The notes: generated from the letters alone by a model not told the origin. Positions 39,139-48,802 are shown, numbered from the stretch's first letter. The stretch: DNA of 64,000 nucleotides from Shinella sp. UYSO24 (GCA_902167985.1 CABHNZ010000002.1:248001-312000), one strand, 5' to 3'. Made by a program: numbers and translations.

Positions 39139-40268
39139 TCAGTCTACCGGGCGGAAAGGCATGAGGTTGATGGCCGGGCTGGAGACGGCGATCACCTTGA
39201 AAAGCTCGCCCATCTTGCCTGCCCCTTCGCCGGCCAGACGATCGACGGCGGCAGCGATCAGGCGCTGTTCCGTCGGCTGCTTGTCCTTTGCGAGAACCGC
39301 TGCGCGTTCGGCAATGCCGAGCCCGTAGAGAAACTCGCCCTGACGCAAGCCGCCATTGATGTGGACGCCGGTTGCGCGGGCAATGCGGCCGAGATCCTCG
39401 AAATCCACATGGCTCGTCAGGTCGGCTTCGCCGGGATGGGCGAGTGCCGGATCGAAATCATGGTTGCGGATCGCCTGCAGCGTATCGCCGAAGCTCGTGA
39501 CCATATGGCCGTAGTCGATGATGACGGCCGTGCCGCCATGGGCGCGCAGCGCTCGGACAGCGTCTGCATCACGGCCTGACGGGCAGGCGCATATTCGAAG
39601 ATCGTGCCATCCGGCACACGGCCCGTTTCGCCCGGCAGGAGCGAGGGGTCGATCGTGGCGATGCCGACGGTGAAGGTCAGCGCATCATCGGCGTCGAGCC
39701 CGACCATGCGCTCGCGAAAGCCGGTCTTGGTCTGGACGAACTGGCGGATCGGGATCGCGTCGAAGAGTTCGTTGGCGGCAATCAGGGTGAAGCCTTCGGG
39801 CACTTCATCGAAACTGCCATGCCAGGAAATCTTCGTCGAATAGGTTTCGAGCGTGACACGCTGGACGCCGCGCAGCCGCTCGCTGGTCTCGACCAGATGG
39901 ACTTCCAGCGTCTCGAAAAGCGGCGGGGCGAGCTTGGCGATGACGCGCAGCATGTCGGCCATCATCGTGCCGCGGCCGGGGCCGATCTCGACCAGCTTGA
40001 CGGGTGTCGGCGCGCCATGCTGCTGCCAGGCATGCACCATGAAGACGCCGATCATCTCGCCGAAAAGCTGGCTGATCTCGGGCGCGGTGATGAAATCGCC
40101 ATTGGCGCCGAAGGGTTCACGGGTCTGGTAATAGCCGTAATCGGGATCGGCGAGGCAGAGCGCGAAATAATCGGTGACGCTGATCGGGCCATTGGCCCGG
40201 ATCAGGTTGGCGATGCGCTCTGCAAGCGGCGTCAGGGTGGCGGGAGGCTGGTCTGCGGATGTGGTCAC
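39139..40268 (-). CDS. SAM-dependent methyltransferase, MidA/NDUFAF7 type (frame break)
   Basis: About 376 residues. The N-terminal stretch GPISVTDYFALCLADPDYGYY and the cofactor-binding VKLVEIGPGRGTMMADMLRV identify the family whose mitochondrial member methylates an arginine of complex I subunit NDUFS2. IAANELFDAIPIRQF is the second conserved motif. The frame breaks near 39558: TLSERLRAHGG is expected but a c is missing, and the C-terminal part (ALAHPGEADLTSHVDFEDLG) is in the next frame. It starts 16 bases after lgt ends, so the two are almost certainly cotranscribed. Confidence 0.88.
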
Positions 40269-40284
40269 GCGGGCGGCCTCCGTT

Positions 40285-41167
40285 TCAAACCTTTGCCGGG
40301 TTGTCCGTCTTGCCCGCGACGGCCTTTTCGAAGGCTGCGGCGCGGCGGGCGCGGACGATCGCCCAGATGCCGAGGATGATCATCGGCAGCGACAGGATCT
40401 GACCCATGGTCAGCCAGTTGGTACCCATGAGATAGCCGAGCTGCGCATCAGGCTCGCGGAAGAATTCCACGAAGATGCGCGACAGGCCGTAACCGATGAT
40501 GAATATGCCGGAAATCGTGCCGGGCACGCGCAGCGCCTTGAAGCCGAGTGCCAGCACGCCGAGAACGATCAAAAGCACGATGCCTTCGAGGCCGGCCTCG
40601 TAAAGCTGGCTCGGATGGCGCGGGAAGGGCCGCCGGTCGGGAAGACGATCGCCCAAGGCATGCTGCTCAAACGGCCCCAGAGTTCGCCATTGATGAAATT
40701 GGCGATGCGGCCGAAGAACAGGCCAAGCGGCACGACGGTCGCGACCGTATCGAACATCGACCAGACGGGAATGTTGTTGCGGCGGGCGAAGATCAGCATG
40801 GCAATCGTCGAGCCGATCAGGCCGCCATGGAAGGACATGCCGCCATTCCAGATCTGCAGCGCCTTCCAGGGGTCGGCGGCATAGACGGGCAGATCGTAGA
40901 ACAGCACGTAGCCGGTGCGCCCGCCGAGCACGATGCCGGCTGCGGCCCAGACGAGGAAATCGTCCAGATGCGCCTTGGTCATCGGCGCTGGCCGTCTTTC
41001 CAGAGCGAGGGATCGGAAATGAGGCGGCGGGCATAGAGCCAGCCGAGCATGATGCCCGCGACATAGGCCAGCCCGTACCAGTGGACCGAAAGCGGCCCGA
41101 TGGCAAAGGCGACCGGATCGATATCCGGAAAGGGGATCAGCGCGAAAAGATGAAGTGCTTCGTACAA
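40285..41167 (-). CDS. lgt: Prolipoprotein diacylglyceryl transferase (two frame breaks)
   Basis: Transfers diacylglycerol to the lipobox cysteine of prolipoproteins at the inner membrane; essential in most Gram-negative bacteria. Conserved blocks in order: [68 protein letters not shown] (the Lgt signature) and [14 protein letters not shown]. These fall in three successive frames with one base missing near 40985 (cgccgatgacc) and another near 40632 (ggcccttccc). Restored length is about 294 residues. The start codon appears to be TTG at 41165-41167. Two breaks in an essential gene argue strongly for sequence error. Confidence 0.9.
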
Positions 41168-41398
41168 GTTACAAGTTTCTCGAGCTTGGCGTGGTCTTGA
41201 CCTTGCTTATCGGTCTCCGTGCCTATTCAAGGGCGAAGATGGCGATGCTGTGACGGTGGGTCAAGGCGAATCTCGTTGTGGCACACAGCAAGCGGTGGAT
41301 GATGCTTGCAAGCGGCAGGCATTGGCCCTACTTCAACTGCCATGACTTTTACGGCCGGTGCACGATATGTGCCGGCGGCATTGCTGGAGACCAGAACC

Positions 41399-41656
41399 AT
41401 GTCCACCGGAACGAACAAGATCTTCGACGATTTCGCCCGTCTGATGACCGATGCCGCCGGTGCGGCGCAGGGCGTGCGCAAGGAAGTGGAGACCGCGTTT
41501 CACGCGCAGGCCGAGCGGTTCATGAACGGCATGGATCTCGTCAAGCGCGAGGAATTCGAGGTCGTTCGCGAAATGGCCGTGCGCGCCCGCGACGAGAACG
41601 ACGCATTGAAGGCCCGTATCGAGGCGCTGGAAGCCAAGCTCGCCGAAAAGGGCTGA
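41399..41656 (+). CDS. ubiK: Ubiquinone biosynthesis accessory factor UbiK (BMFP domain)
   Basis: An 85-residue coiled-coil protein of the YqiC/UbiK family: NKIFDDFARLMTDAAGAAQG is the amphipathic N-terminal helix, and EEFEVVREMAVRARDEN with LKARIEALEAKLAEKG forms the trimerising C-terminal coiled coil. In relatives it assists the ubiquinone-synthesis complex UbiJ and binds membranes. The start is the ATG at 41399. Diverges from lgt and is followed by a hairpin terminator. Confidence 0.87.
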   Translation: MSTGTNKIFDDFARLMTDAAGAAQGVRKEVETAFHAQAERFMNGMDLVKREEFEVVREMAVRARDENDALKARIEALEAKLAEKG

Positions 41657-41723
41657 GGCATCGAGGCGTTCAGGGATGTCGGACCTGACGGGCAGGTCGG
41701 CTTCTCATCTGAAATCACTGGAG

Positions 41724-41762
41724 GCCGGGTGAGCGGGTTGCCGCTTGCCCGGCTTTTCTTTT
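41724..41762 (+). terminator. Terminator of ubiK
   Basis: Stem CCGGGTGAGCGG with CCGCTTGCCCGG (12 bp, two G-U wobbles) around a GTTG loop, followed by CTTTTCTTTT. Confidence 0.75.
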
Positions 41763-41770
41763 GACCGGCG

Positions 41771-42013
41771 CTATTCTTGATCGGTGCCGGGGCTGGAGAT
41801 GTCGCCAAAGAGCAGGGGCAGATGCAGGCGGATGACGATCCCTGTTCCCGTTCCCTCCGATTCCCGCCGTGCCCCCGTCCCGCGATGCCTTCGCGTGTCC
41901 CCAGATCTTGCGTTTCGCGCCTCTTGCCATGACCCTTCCTGAAGCCGAATCATCAAAAAAATCAGGCCTGTGGACACTGCCAAAAAAGCGAGCGTTGAGA
42001 GTCGGTTAAGCAT
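41771..42013 (-). CDS. Possible small membrane protein, 80 aa
   Basis: The frame begins MLNRLSTLAFLAVSTGLIF, a plausible membrane helix, then turns Arg/Gly-rich (DTRRHRGTGARRESEGTG) and ends in LLFGDISSPGTDQE. An AGGA sits right against the ATG, too close for a good ribosome site. The codon use is less regular than in the neighbouring genes. It may be real but I cannot distinguish it from chance. Confidence 0.25.
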   Translation of the reverse strand: MLNRLSTLAFLAVSTGLIFLMIRLQEGSWQEARNARSGDTRRHRGTGARRESEGTGTGIVIRLHLPLLFGDISSPGTDQE

Positions 42014-42266
42014 TCCTGCTGATCTCGATCGCGAACATCTATCCACGGCAGATTTCGCAAAAACGGGGTGCAGGGGGTGGTTCCTGCAATGGGTCTAGCT
42101 ACACTGATTTTAAAGGATGATTCGAAACGGGCCGGTAAGGTTCGGACAGGTTCGCTGCGTTAGCATCGCGGTGTCGGGCGATCATCTGAATTGTTGTTCC
42201 CGGATGGTGTCCGCGTGTTTCGTGTCTCGCACAGATCCGCAATCATTCCGGTTAAAAAGGTGCCGC

Positions 42267-42767
42267 ATGAGCCTGATGGAAATGGAAATTGAACGCCAGT
42301 CGAACCCGGTCGATATGATCGAGTTCGTTGCCGCCTCGAATGACTGGACGTTCGAACGTTCGGGCGAGGATGAAATCGCCATGACCGTGGAAGGCCGCTG
42401 GGCGGACTACCATGTTTCCTTCTCCTGGATGGAGGATTTCGAGGCGCTGCATCTGGCCTGCGCCTTCGATCTGAAAATCCCCGATATTCGCGTCAACGAA
42501 GTCATACGGCTTCTCTCCTTCGTCAACGGTCAGACGCTGATGGGTCATTTCGACCTGTGGCGCCAGGAAGACGTCATCATCTTCCGCCAGTCGCTGCTGC
42601 TCTGCGGCGGCGCCGAGCCGACGAACCAGCAGGTCGAGGTTCTGCTGTCGAGCGCGCTCGAAGCCTGCGAGAGCTATTTCCAGGCCTTCCAGTTCGTCGT
42701 CTGGTCGGGCATGGAAGCCAAGGCTGCGATGGATTGCGTCCTCTTCGAAACGGTTGGTGAAGCGTAA
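42267..42767 (+). CDS. YbjN-domain protein
   Basis: A 166-residue acidic protein of the YbjN family (type III secretion chaperone-like fold): NPVDMIEFVAASNDWTFER, then EIAMTVEGRWADYHVSFSWM and VIRLLSFVNGQTLMGHFDLW. Homologues are linked to stress and motility effects, but the molecular role is unknown. Start set at the ATG of MSLMEMEIERQ (42267). Its stop TAA overlaps the ATG of proC (TAATG), so the two are translationally coupled, a conserved arrangement in rhizobia. Confidence 0.85.
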   Translation: MSLMEMEIERQSNPVDMIEFVAASNDWTFERSGEDEIAMTVEGRWADYHVSFSWMEDFEALHLACAFDLKIPDIRVNEVIRLLSFVNGQTLMGHFDLWRQEDVIIFRQSLLLCGGAEPTNQQVEVLLSSALEACESYFQAFQFVVWSGMEAKAAMDCVLFETVGEA

Positions 42768-43578
42768 TGGCCTCTATCGGCAATGTGGTTCTCGTCGGCG
42801 CCGGCAATATGGGCGGCGCGCTTCTCTCCGGCTGGCTTGCCAATGGCATTGCCGGTCCCTCGGTGACGGTAATCGATCCGTCGCCGTCGGAAGCGATGCA
42901 GGAGATGATATCCAAGGCCGGTGCGACGCATCATCAGTCGCTGCCGGAAGGCTCATTGCCGATATCCTGTTTCTGGCGATCAAGCCGCAGCTGATGGAAA
43001 AGGTTCTGCCGGGCCTCAAAACGGCGGTTGGCGAGAAGACGGTGGTGGTTTCGATTGCCGCCGGCACGACGCTCGCGTTCCTGTCGAGCCAGCTCGGCGA
43101 TGCCGGCATGGTACGCGCCATGCCGAACACGCCTGCCATGATCGGCCGCGGTGTGACGGGCGCCTATGCCAATCCGAAGGTCTCGGCCGACCAGCGCGAT
43201 GCGGTGCAGGCGCTTCTGAAGGTCAGCGGCCCGGTCGAGTGGGTCTCGTCGGAAGCGGATATCGACAGCGTAACGGCGGTTTCGGGCAGCGGTCCGGCCT
43301 ATGTCTTCTATCTCGTCGAGTGCATGGCGGAAGCCGGGCGCAAGCTTGGTCTGCCGGAAGATGTGGCGATGCGTCTGGCGCGGGAAACGGTGTCCGGTGC
43401 GGGTGAGCTTCTCAACCGTTCGCCGGAAGTCGCCTCCAAGCTTCGCCAGAATGTCACGTCTCCGGGCGGCACGACGGCTGCCGCGCTCTCCGTGTTGATG
43501 GCGGATGACGGCATGCAGCCGCTTTTCGACAAGGCGCTTGAAGCAGCCCGCACGCGGGCGCAGGAACTCGGCAGCTGA
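42767..43578 (+). CDS. proC: Pyrroline-5-carboxylate reductase (frame break)
   Basis: Last step of proline synthesis: NAD(P)H-dependent reduction of pyrroline-5-carboxylate. Rossmann loop VVLVGAGNMGGALLSGWLA at the N-terminus; RAMPNTPAMIGRGVTGAYA and the C-terminal signature SGSGPAYVFYLVECMAEAG and NVTSPGGTTAAAL are all present. The frame slips near 42953, where SLPEGLIADILFLAIKPQ needs one extra g in gaaggctc. Restored length is about 270 residues, as expected. Coupled to the YbjN-like gene upstream. Confidence 0.93.
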
Positions 43579-43695
43579 CGCATGTCCTCGCGCCATTGGC
43601 CGCGATATCAACCTGCCTGATTGATTGCCCGTCGCGACCGTGAAAGGCTGCGGCGGGTTTTTCGTGTGAAAAGAAGAATGGGAACCTTAGAGACA

Positions 43696-44058
43696 ATGTC
43701 CGATCAAACAGCCGAAGCCAGCGCGCAGATCACCTATGGCGATTTCGAGAAGGTCGATATCCGCGTCGGCACGATCATCGAGGCGGAGCCCTTTCCGGAG
43801 GCGCGCAAGCCGGCCATCAAGGTGAAGATCGATTTCGGGCCGGAGATCGGCATCAAGAAATCATCGGCGCAGATCACCGTGCATTATACGCCCGAAAGCC
43901 TGATCGGCCGGCAGGTTCTCGGTGTCGTCAATTTCCCGCCGCGGCAGATCGGGCCGTTCCGTTCGGAAGTGCTGACGCTCGGTTTCGAGGATGAGAATGG
44001 CGCGATCGTTCTTGCCGCCGTCGAGCAACCTGTGCCGAACGGCAAGAAGATGATGTGA
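43696..44058 (+). CDS. csaA: tRNA-binding domain protein, CsaA-like
   Basis: A 120-residue OB-fold tRNA-binding protein: [20 protein letters not shown] starts the EMAP-like fold, and [32 protein letters not shown] and [14 protein letters not shown] complete it. CsaA of Bacillus acts as a secretion-related chaperone; in proteobacteria the role is unclear. The ATG at 43696 ([11 protein letters not shown]) is preferred to one six codons earlier. Confidence 0.88.
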   Translation: MSDQTAEASAQITYGDFEKVDIRVGTIIEAEPFPEARKPAIKVKIDFGPEIGIKKSSAQITVHYTPESLIGRQVLGVVNFPPRQIGPFRSEVLTLGFEDENGAIVLAAVEQPVPNGKKMM

Positions 44059-44084
44059 GATCGGGCATAGGGTCGGCGGCCGCC

Positions 44085-45296
44085 TCATGCGGGGCGGCTG
44101 GCGATCCTGAAGCAGATCTGGCTGATGATGCAGGCAATCACGACCGCCAGCGAGGCGAGGAGGGCGTGGTCGCTGCCAAGGCCGGTGGCGGCCGTCGCTA
44201 TCGCGCCGATGACCATCTGGACAAAGCCGTAGAGACCGGATGCGGAGCCCGCGACCAGCGGGTTGACGCCGATCGCCTCGCTCATGGCGGCCGGCGAGGC
44301 GATGCCCGCGCCGATCGTGTAGACGAACATGCCGCCGACGACGGCGATGAGCGTCAGATTTCCGGTTGCCGAGATCGTCAGGAGAAACAGGGCTGCGAGC
44401 AGGCTTAAAAGATTGAAGGCAAGCAGCCTGCGGATCGGAATGCGGCCGGCAAGGCGGCTGGCAATCAGGCTGCCGAGCCAGTAGCCGAGGACGACGATGC
44501 CGAGGAATATGCCGATTTCGCCCGTCGGGCGGTGCAGCTGGTTGACGAAGATGAAGGGGGCTGCCCCGACAAAGGCGTAGAAGGATGTGGTGGCGCAGGA
44601 GCCGCCGATCGCATAACCGACAAAGGCGGGGGTGCGCAGCAGAAGGCCGTAATTGCGGGCGATCAGCGAAAAGCTCTGGTCCTTGGCCATGCGCGAGGTT
44701 TCCGGCAGAAGCCGCCAGGAACAGAGAATATTGCAGATGCCGAGGAGGCAGAGGACAACGAAGATGGCGCGCCAGCCGGCCACGCCCGCCAGAAGCGAGC
44801 CGGCAATCGGCGCAAGGCCCGGCCCGACCGTCACCATCAGGTTCATCAGGGCAAGACGGCGGGTGGATTCCGTCGTGGTCGAGGTGTCGCGGACGATTGC
44901 CCGGCCGATGACGAGGCCGGTGCCGCCGCCAAGCGCCTGAAACAGGCGGGCGACGATCAGCATTTCGACACTTGAGGAGAAAAGGGCGGTGAGGCTGGCC
45001 AGCGTATAGACGACAAGCCCGGCCATCAGGATGGGGCGGCGGCCGTAGCGATCCGAGAGTGGGCCGTAGACGAGTTGGCCGGCGGCAAGGCCGAGGATGT
45101 AGATGCTGATCGTCGCCTGCATTTCGGCAGCGCCGGCATGCAGGGCTTCACCGGCAATCGGCAGGACCGGCACGAAGATATGCATGGCCAGCGTGCCGCT
45201 GAAGGTGATCAGTGCCAGAAGCCAGAGGGGCGGAATGCGGTTCTCGCGGGCTGTTTCGTAAGCGCTGCTGTCTGCACTGGCATCAGTCGTCGTCAT
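44085..45296 (-). CDS. Bcr/CflA-family multidrug efflux MFS transporter
   Basis: A 403-residue, 12-helix drug:proton antiporter. MFS motif A is GPLSDRYGRRPILM; the drug/H+ (DHA1) motif C region is MVTVGPGLAPIAGSLLAGVAGWRAIF, which matches the Bcr/CflA branch. The start ATG (45294-45296, MTTTDASAD) lies inside the end of the upstream marR gene, giving a 14-base overlap. The regulator-transporter operon suggests efflux induced by a small molecule that releases the MarR protein. Confidence 0.87.
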   Translation of the reverse strand: MTTTDASADSSAYETARENRIPPLWLLALITFSGTLAMHIFVPVLPIAGEALHAGAAEMQATISIYILGLAAGQLVYGPLSDRYGRRPILMAGLVVYTLASLTALFSSSVEMLIVARLFQALGGGTGLVIGRAIVRDTSTTTESTRRLALMNLMVTVGPGLAPIAGSLLAGVAGWRAIFVVLCLLGICNILCSWRLLPETSRMAKDQSFSLIARNYGLLLRTPAFVGYAIGGSCATTSFYAFVGAAPFIFVNQLHRPTGEIGIFLGIVVLGYWLGSLIASRLAGRIPIRRLLAFNLLSLLAALFLLTISATGNLTLIAVVGGMFVYTIGAGIASPAAMSEAIGVNPLVAGSASGLYGFVQMVIGAIATAATGLGSDHALLASLAVVIACIISQICFRIASRPA

Positions 45297-45750
45297 CTTC
45301 GCTTCCAAGCGTCTTCAGCCTGGCCTTGATATGCAAGAGAACCTTGTGGGTCACGGCGATGTCGTCCTCCGACAGGCCGTCGAGAAGTTCTGTCCGGACG
45401 GAATTGGTGGCATCCTCGACCTGCTCGATCACCGTATGGGCGGCAGGAAGCGGATGGATGGTCTTGACGCGCCGGTCTGTCGGCTCGTCGCGGCGCTCGG
45501 CAAGGCCTGCCGCCTCCAGCGCGTCGATCAGGCGAACGACGGAGGAATTGTCGAGCGACAGGATCGAAGCCAGATCCTTCTGGCGCATCGGCGTCTCGGC
45601 ATTGGCGAGATAGAGAAGCGGCAACCACGTTGCTTCCGTCAGCCCGAAGGGCCGCAGTCTGGCATCGACAGCCTTGCGCCACTGCCGCGCGACCTGACCG
45701 AGCAGCCGGGCGACTGCGACACGTACGGGGGAATTTTCGTGATTTTGCAT
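45283..45750 (-). CDS. MarR-family regulator
   Basis: A 155-residue winged-helix repressor: LTEATWLPLLYLANAETPMR, RQKDLASILSLDNSSVVRLI (recognition helix) and the wing GLAERRDEPTDRRVKTIHPL. The acidic tail GSEDDDD overlaps the start of the efflux gene. Most likely represses its own operon; the operator should lie just upstream of 45750, in the AT-rich stretch taatt/cacaaacaaac. The longer frame that continues upstream of MQNHENSP is not supported. Confidence 0.87.
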   Translation of the reverse strand: MQNHENSPVRVAVARLLGQVARQWRKAVDARLRPFGLTEATWLPLLYLANAETPMRQKDLASILSLDNSSVVRLIDALEAAGLAERRDEPTDRRVKTIHPLPAAHTVIEQVEDATNSVRTELLDGLSEDDIAVTHKVLLHIKARLKTLGSEDDDD

Positions 45751-45841
45751 CTTTATCCGATAGTTTGTTTGTGAATTATTGCGCTCTGCAACTATCTTGT
45801 AAAGACCGTTCTGGCGGGAAGCGCGGGTTTTCGGGGCGGGA

Positions 45842-47221
45842 TCAGGCCGGAACGCGCACGATGGTGCGCAGGCCGCCACGCGGACTGTCATCGAGCGTGA
45901 TGTTGCCGCCATGCGAGCGGGCAATATCGAGCGCGATGGCAAGACCGAGGCCGGTGCCGGACGAATCCAGATTGCGCGCCTCGTCGAGCCGATGGAAGGG
46001 TTTGAAGACGTCCTCGCGCGAGGCTGCCGGAATGCCGGGGCCATCGTCGTCCAGCGTCAGCGTCAGCCATTTGGCGCTGTGGCGTGCTTCGATATTGAGG
46101 CTCGTCGCATAGCGCTGGCTGTTGGAGACGAGGTTCGAGACGAGGCGGGTAAAGGCGTTGGGGCGCACGGCAATCTCGTCTTCGCCCTGGATCTGGTAGG
46201 TCAGGACCTTGCCGTGCATCTCGAATTCGGCCCGGTAGCGTTCCAGCATGTCGGAGAGGCGCAGCGTGCCGACATCCTCCTCTGCCTCGCCCTTGGCGAA
46301 GGCGAGATAGCCTTCGAGCATGGACTGCATGTCGTCGACATCCTCGCTCATGCCCGACAGTTCCGGCTTTTCGCCGGCCAGCGCCAGTTGCAGCTTGAAG
46401 CGGGTGAGGACGGTGCGCAGGTCGTGGCTGATGCCCGCGAGCATGGCGGTGCGCTGTTCGATCTGGCGTTCGATGCGCTCGCGCATCTGGATGAAGGCAA
46501 GGCCGGCGCGGCGGACTTCTTCCGCGCCGCGCGGAGAATAGCCCTCCGTCTTCTGGCCCTTGCCGAAGCTTTCTGCCGCTTTTGCAAGAAGTAGGATCGG
46601 GCGGATCTGACCGCGCAGGAAGAGGATGGAAATGGCGACGAGAACAAGGGCTGTGCCAACCATCCAGATCAGGAAGATATGGGTGTTGGACGCATAGGTG
46701 GAGCCGCGGCGGGCAAAGACGCGCAGGACACGGCTATCGAACTTGATGCGGATTTCGACGAGCTTACTGTCGCCCACCGTATCGATCCAGAATGGCATGT
46801 GGATCTGCTTGGTGATCTGGTCTGCCAGCGTGTCATCGAGGATGGAGAAGAAGGGGCGCGGGCGCGGCGGCGGCAGCTGGCCGTTTTCCTCAACGGCGAT
46901 CGTCAGGTTCAGCGCGTCATCGGCAATCTTGGTGATCTTGTCGTAATTGCTGTCCTGCGGATAGGCCTTGATGACCTCGATAATGCCGGCGATATCGCCG
47001 ACCGTGCCCTCAGACAGGCGCTCGGTGACGAGGCGCCAGTGGCGCTCCATGAAGACGGCGGCAACGACGGTCTGCAGAAGCAGCATCGGCAGGATGACGA
47101 TCAACAGCGAGCGGGTATAAAGCCCGGTCGGCAGGTAGCGGCGCATGGCGCGGTTCAGGGGCCGCGTTCCGGGGAGATTGAAACGGCCGGCATCCCGCTT
47201 CAGCAGATCGAAAATAGCCAT
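45842..47221 (-). CDS. Sensor histidine kinase (partner of PetR-like regulator)
   Basis: A 459-residue EnvZ-type kinase: first membrane helix about 37-58, periplasmic domain to about 180, second helix 183-204, HAMP, H-box MLAGISHDLRTVLTRF with the phospho-accepting histidine near residue 266, N-box LVSNLVSNSQRYATS, G1 LDDDGPGIP and G2 GTGLGLAIA. All catalytic boxes are intact. It is the last gene of the petP-petR-kinase cluster, 47 bases after petR, so it is probably PetR's cognate kinase. The signal is unknown; the periplasmic part has a proline-rich PPPRPRPFF segment. Confidence 0.88.
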   Translation of the reverse strand: MAIFDLLKRDAGRFNLPGTRPLNRAMRRYLPTGLYTRSLLIVILPMLLLQTVVAAVFMERHWRLVTERLSEGTVGDIAGIIEVIKAYPQDSNYDKITKIADDALNLTIAVEENGQLPPPRPRPFFSILDDTLADQITKQIHMPFWIDTVGDSKLVEIRIKFDSRVLRVFARRGSTYASNTHIFLIWMVGTALVLVAISILFLRGQIRPILLLAKAAESFGKGQKTEGYSPRGAEEVRRAGLAFIQMRERIERQIEQRTAMLAGISHDLRTVLTRFKLQLALAGEKPELSGMSEDVDDMQSMLEGYLAFAKGEAEEDVGTLRLSDMLERYRAEFEMHGKVLTYQIQGEDEIAVRPNAFTRLVSNLVSNSQRYATSLNIEARHSAKWLTLTLDDDGPGIPAASREDVFKPFHRLDEARNLDSSGTGLGLAIALDIARSHGGNITLDDSPRGGLRTIVRVPA

Positions 47222-47268
47222 TCTGTCGCCGTCATCCCGCCCTTTGCATTGGTCTGTCGATCCGGGTG

Positions 47269-47967
47269 TCAGTCTATGCTGAGCCTGTAGCCGATGCCGC
47301 GCACCGTCTGCAGGTAGACGGGGTTGGCGGGATCATCCTCGATCTTGCGGCGCAGGCGGTTGATCTGCACGTCGATCGTGCGTTCCCCGACGTCGGCATC
47401 GTCGCCGATCAGTTCGTGGCGGGGTATCGTGTCGCCGGCGCGCAGCGCAAACAGCATCATGATCTCCTGCTCCCGGTCGGTCAACCGGATCGTCTCGGCC
47501 GCTCTGCGCAACTCCTTGCGAGCAATCGAGAAGGTGAAGGGCCCGAACATGACCTGCTCGATCTTCGGCGCATCGGCAGAGGTGCTGCGGCGCAGGATAT
47601 TGTTGATGCGCAGCACGAGTTCGCGCGGATCAAACGGTTTCGACAGGTAGTCGTCGGCGCCCGCCTCAAGGCCTGCAATGCGCGATTCCGCCTCGGCGCG
47701 GGCGGTGAGCAGAATGACCGGGATGGTCTTCTTCTCGTAAAGCGACTGGGTGAGCGAGAGGCCGGATTCTCCCGGCATCATCACGTCGAGGATGATCAGG
47801 TCGAAATGCAGGCCATCCAGCTTGCGGCGGGCTTCTGCGGCATCGCCCGCGACGGTGACGCGAAATCCCTGGTCCATCAGGTAGCGATTGAGCAGGTCGC
47901 GGATGCGGCGGTCGTCATCGACCACCAGAAGGTGAGGGGCATCGTCCGAAGGAGGAAGTTTCGTCAT
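47269..47967 (-). CDS. petR: OmpR/PhoB-family response regulator, PetR-like
   Basis: A 232-residue regulator: receiver domain (LLVVDDDRRIRDLLNRYLMD) with phospho-accepting Asp61 in DLIILDVMMPGESG and the conserved Lys in YLSKPFDPRELV, and a winged-helix output domain (LTDREQEIMMLFALRAGDTI, DVQINRLRRKIEDDP, LQTVRGIGYRLSID). The order MarR-type gene, response regulator matches petP-petR of Rhodobacter capsulatus, where both precede petABC. Here petABC lies 25 kb away. The gene symbol rests on this order and on sequence resemblance. Confidence 0.8.
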   Translation of the reverse strand: MTKLPPSDDAPHLLVVDDDRRIRDLLNRYLMDQGFRVTVAGDAAEARRKLDGLHFDLIILDVMMPGESGLSLTQSLYEKKTIPVILLTARAEAESRIAGLEAGADDYLSKPFDPRELVLRINNILRRSTSADAPKIEQVMFGPFTFSIARKELRRAAETIRLTDREQEIMMLFALRAGDTIPRHELIGDDADVGERTIDVQINRLRRKIEDDPANPVYLQTVRGIGYRLSID

Positions 47968-47996
47968 TGTTGTAAGCCTTGCTTCTTTCCCTGGTT

Positions 47997-48518
47997 CTAG
48001 CCTTGGTCGAAATCGCTGTCGGAGGCCTCTATGCTCGGGTCGCGGCCGCGCATCTTCAGCAGAAACAGCTGCACGCCCTCGCGCATTTCCGGCGTCAGAT
48101 CTGCCATGGCGTTGCCGATACGGCGCGATTGCGGCTCACACAGGGCAAGCGCCAGCTCCCGACCGGCGAGTGTTGGATAAAGCCGCCGCTGCCGGCGATC
48201 CTTGGCGCCGGCCATCTGGCGGATATAGCCGGTTTCGATCAGCTGCTTCAAAACGCGCGCGAGGCTCTGCTTGGTGATCTGCAGCGTATCGAGAAGGTCG
48301 GCCACCATCATGCCGGGATTGCGCGAGACGAAATAGACGACGCGGTGATGCGCGCGGCCCATGCCGATCCGCGCCAATATGGCATCCGGATCCGAAACGA
48401 AATCGCGATAGGCAAAGAAGAAGCGTTCGATCGTCTCGAAATCGATCTGGGCCTCATCCACCGCCGGCATGGGCGGCTGAACCTTCTTGACGGCCTTTGC
48501 CGTCGACACAGGCGACAC
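47997..48518 (-). CDS. petP: MarR-family regulator, PetP-like
   Basis: A 173-residue MarR-type winged-helix protein with a short N-terminal extension (AKAVKKVQPPMPAVDEAQI). The DNA-binding part is RNPGMMVADLLDTLQITKQS followed by LARVLKQLIETGYIRQM and wing KDRRQRRLYPTLAGREL. It starts the petP-petR-kinase cluster (30 bases before petR). In Rhodobacter capsulatus the pair was linked to expression of or growth with the bc1 complex; whether this holds here is inference. Confidence 0.78.
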   Translation of the reverse strand: MSPVSTAKAVKKVQPPMPAVDEAQIDFETIERFFFAYRDFVSDPDAILARIGMGRAHHRVVYFVSRNPGMMVADLLDTLQITKQSLARVLKQLIETGYIRQMAGAKDRRQRRLYPTLAGRELALALCEPQSRRIGNAMADLTPEMREGVQLFLLKMRGRDPSIEASDSDFDQG

Positions 48519-48802
48519 TGGTGGTTCCTTTCTCCGCTTCCGCTCCGGATTTTACGCCTGGCCGCAGACGCGCATTGCCGAAGCAGTCCAACCCCAGGAC
48601 GGTGATAAGGGGCAAATGCCTCTTCAATCAACAGGATTTCTGCTCAAGGCATGAAACCACAGGGGTGGTTGATACAATCTTCCCGCCTCAGGCTTTGCAA
48701 TCCTCACCGTCAACTCTGGGGCGAGACGGCAAGCAGGCGCGTTGCGGAACCTTTTTACCCCGGCACGCATTGATAGAGCCAAAAGCAGACCGGAGAAAAA
48801 CA

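Larger units (their letters stand above)
41657..42266. other. Intergenic region between ubiK and the YbjN-like gene
   Basis: About 610 bases. Contains the ubiK terminator and one doubtful small membrane-protein frame on the minus strand (separate entries). The final 150 bases before the YbjN-like gene presumably hold its promoter; I see no consensus. Confidence 0.35.
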
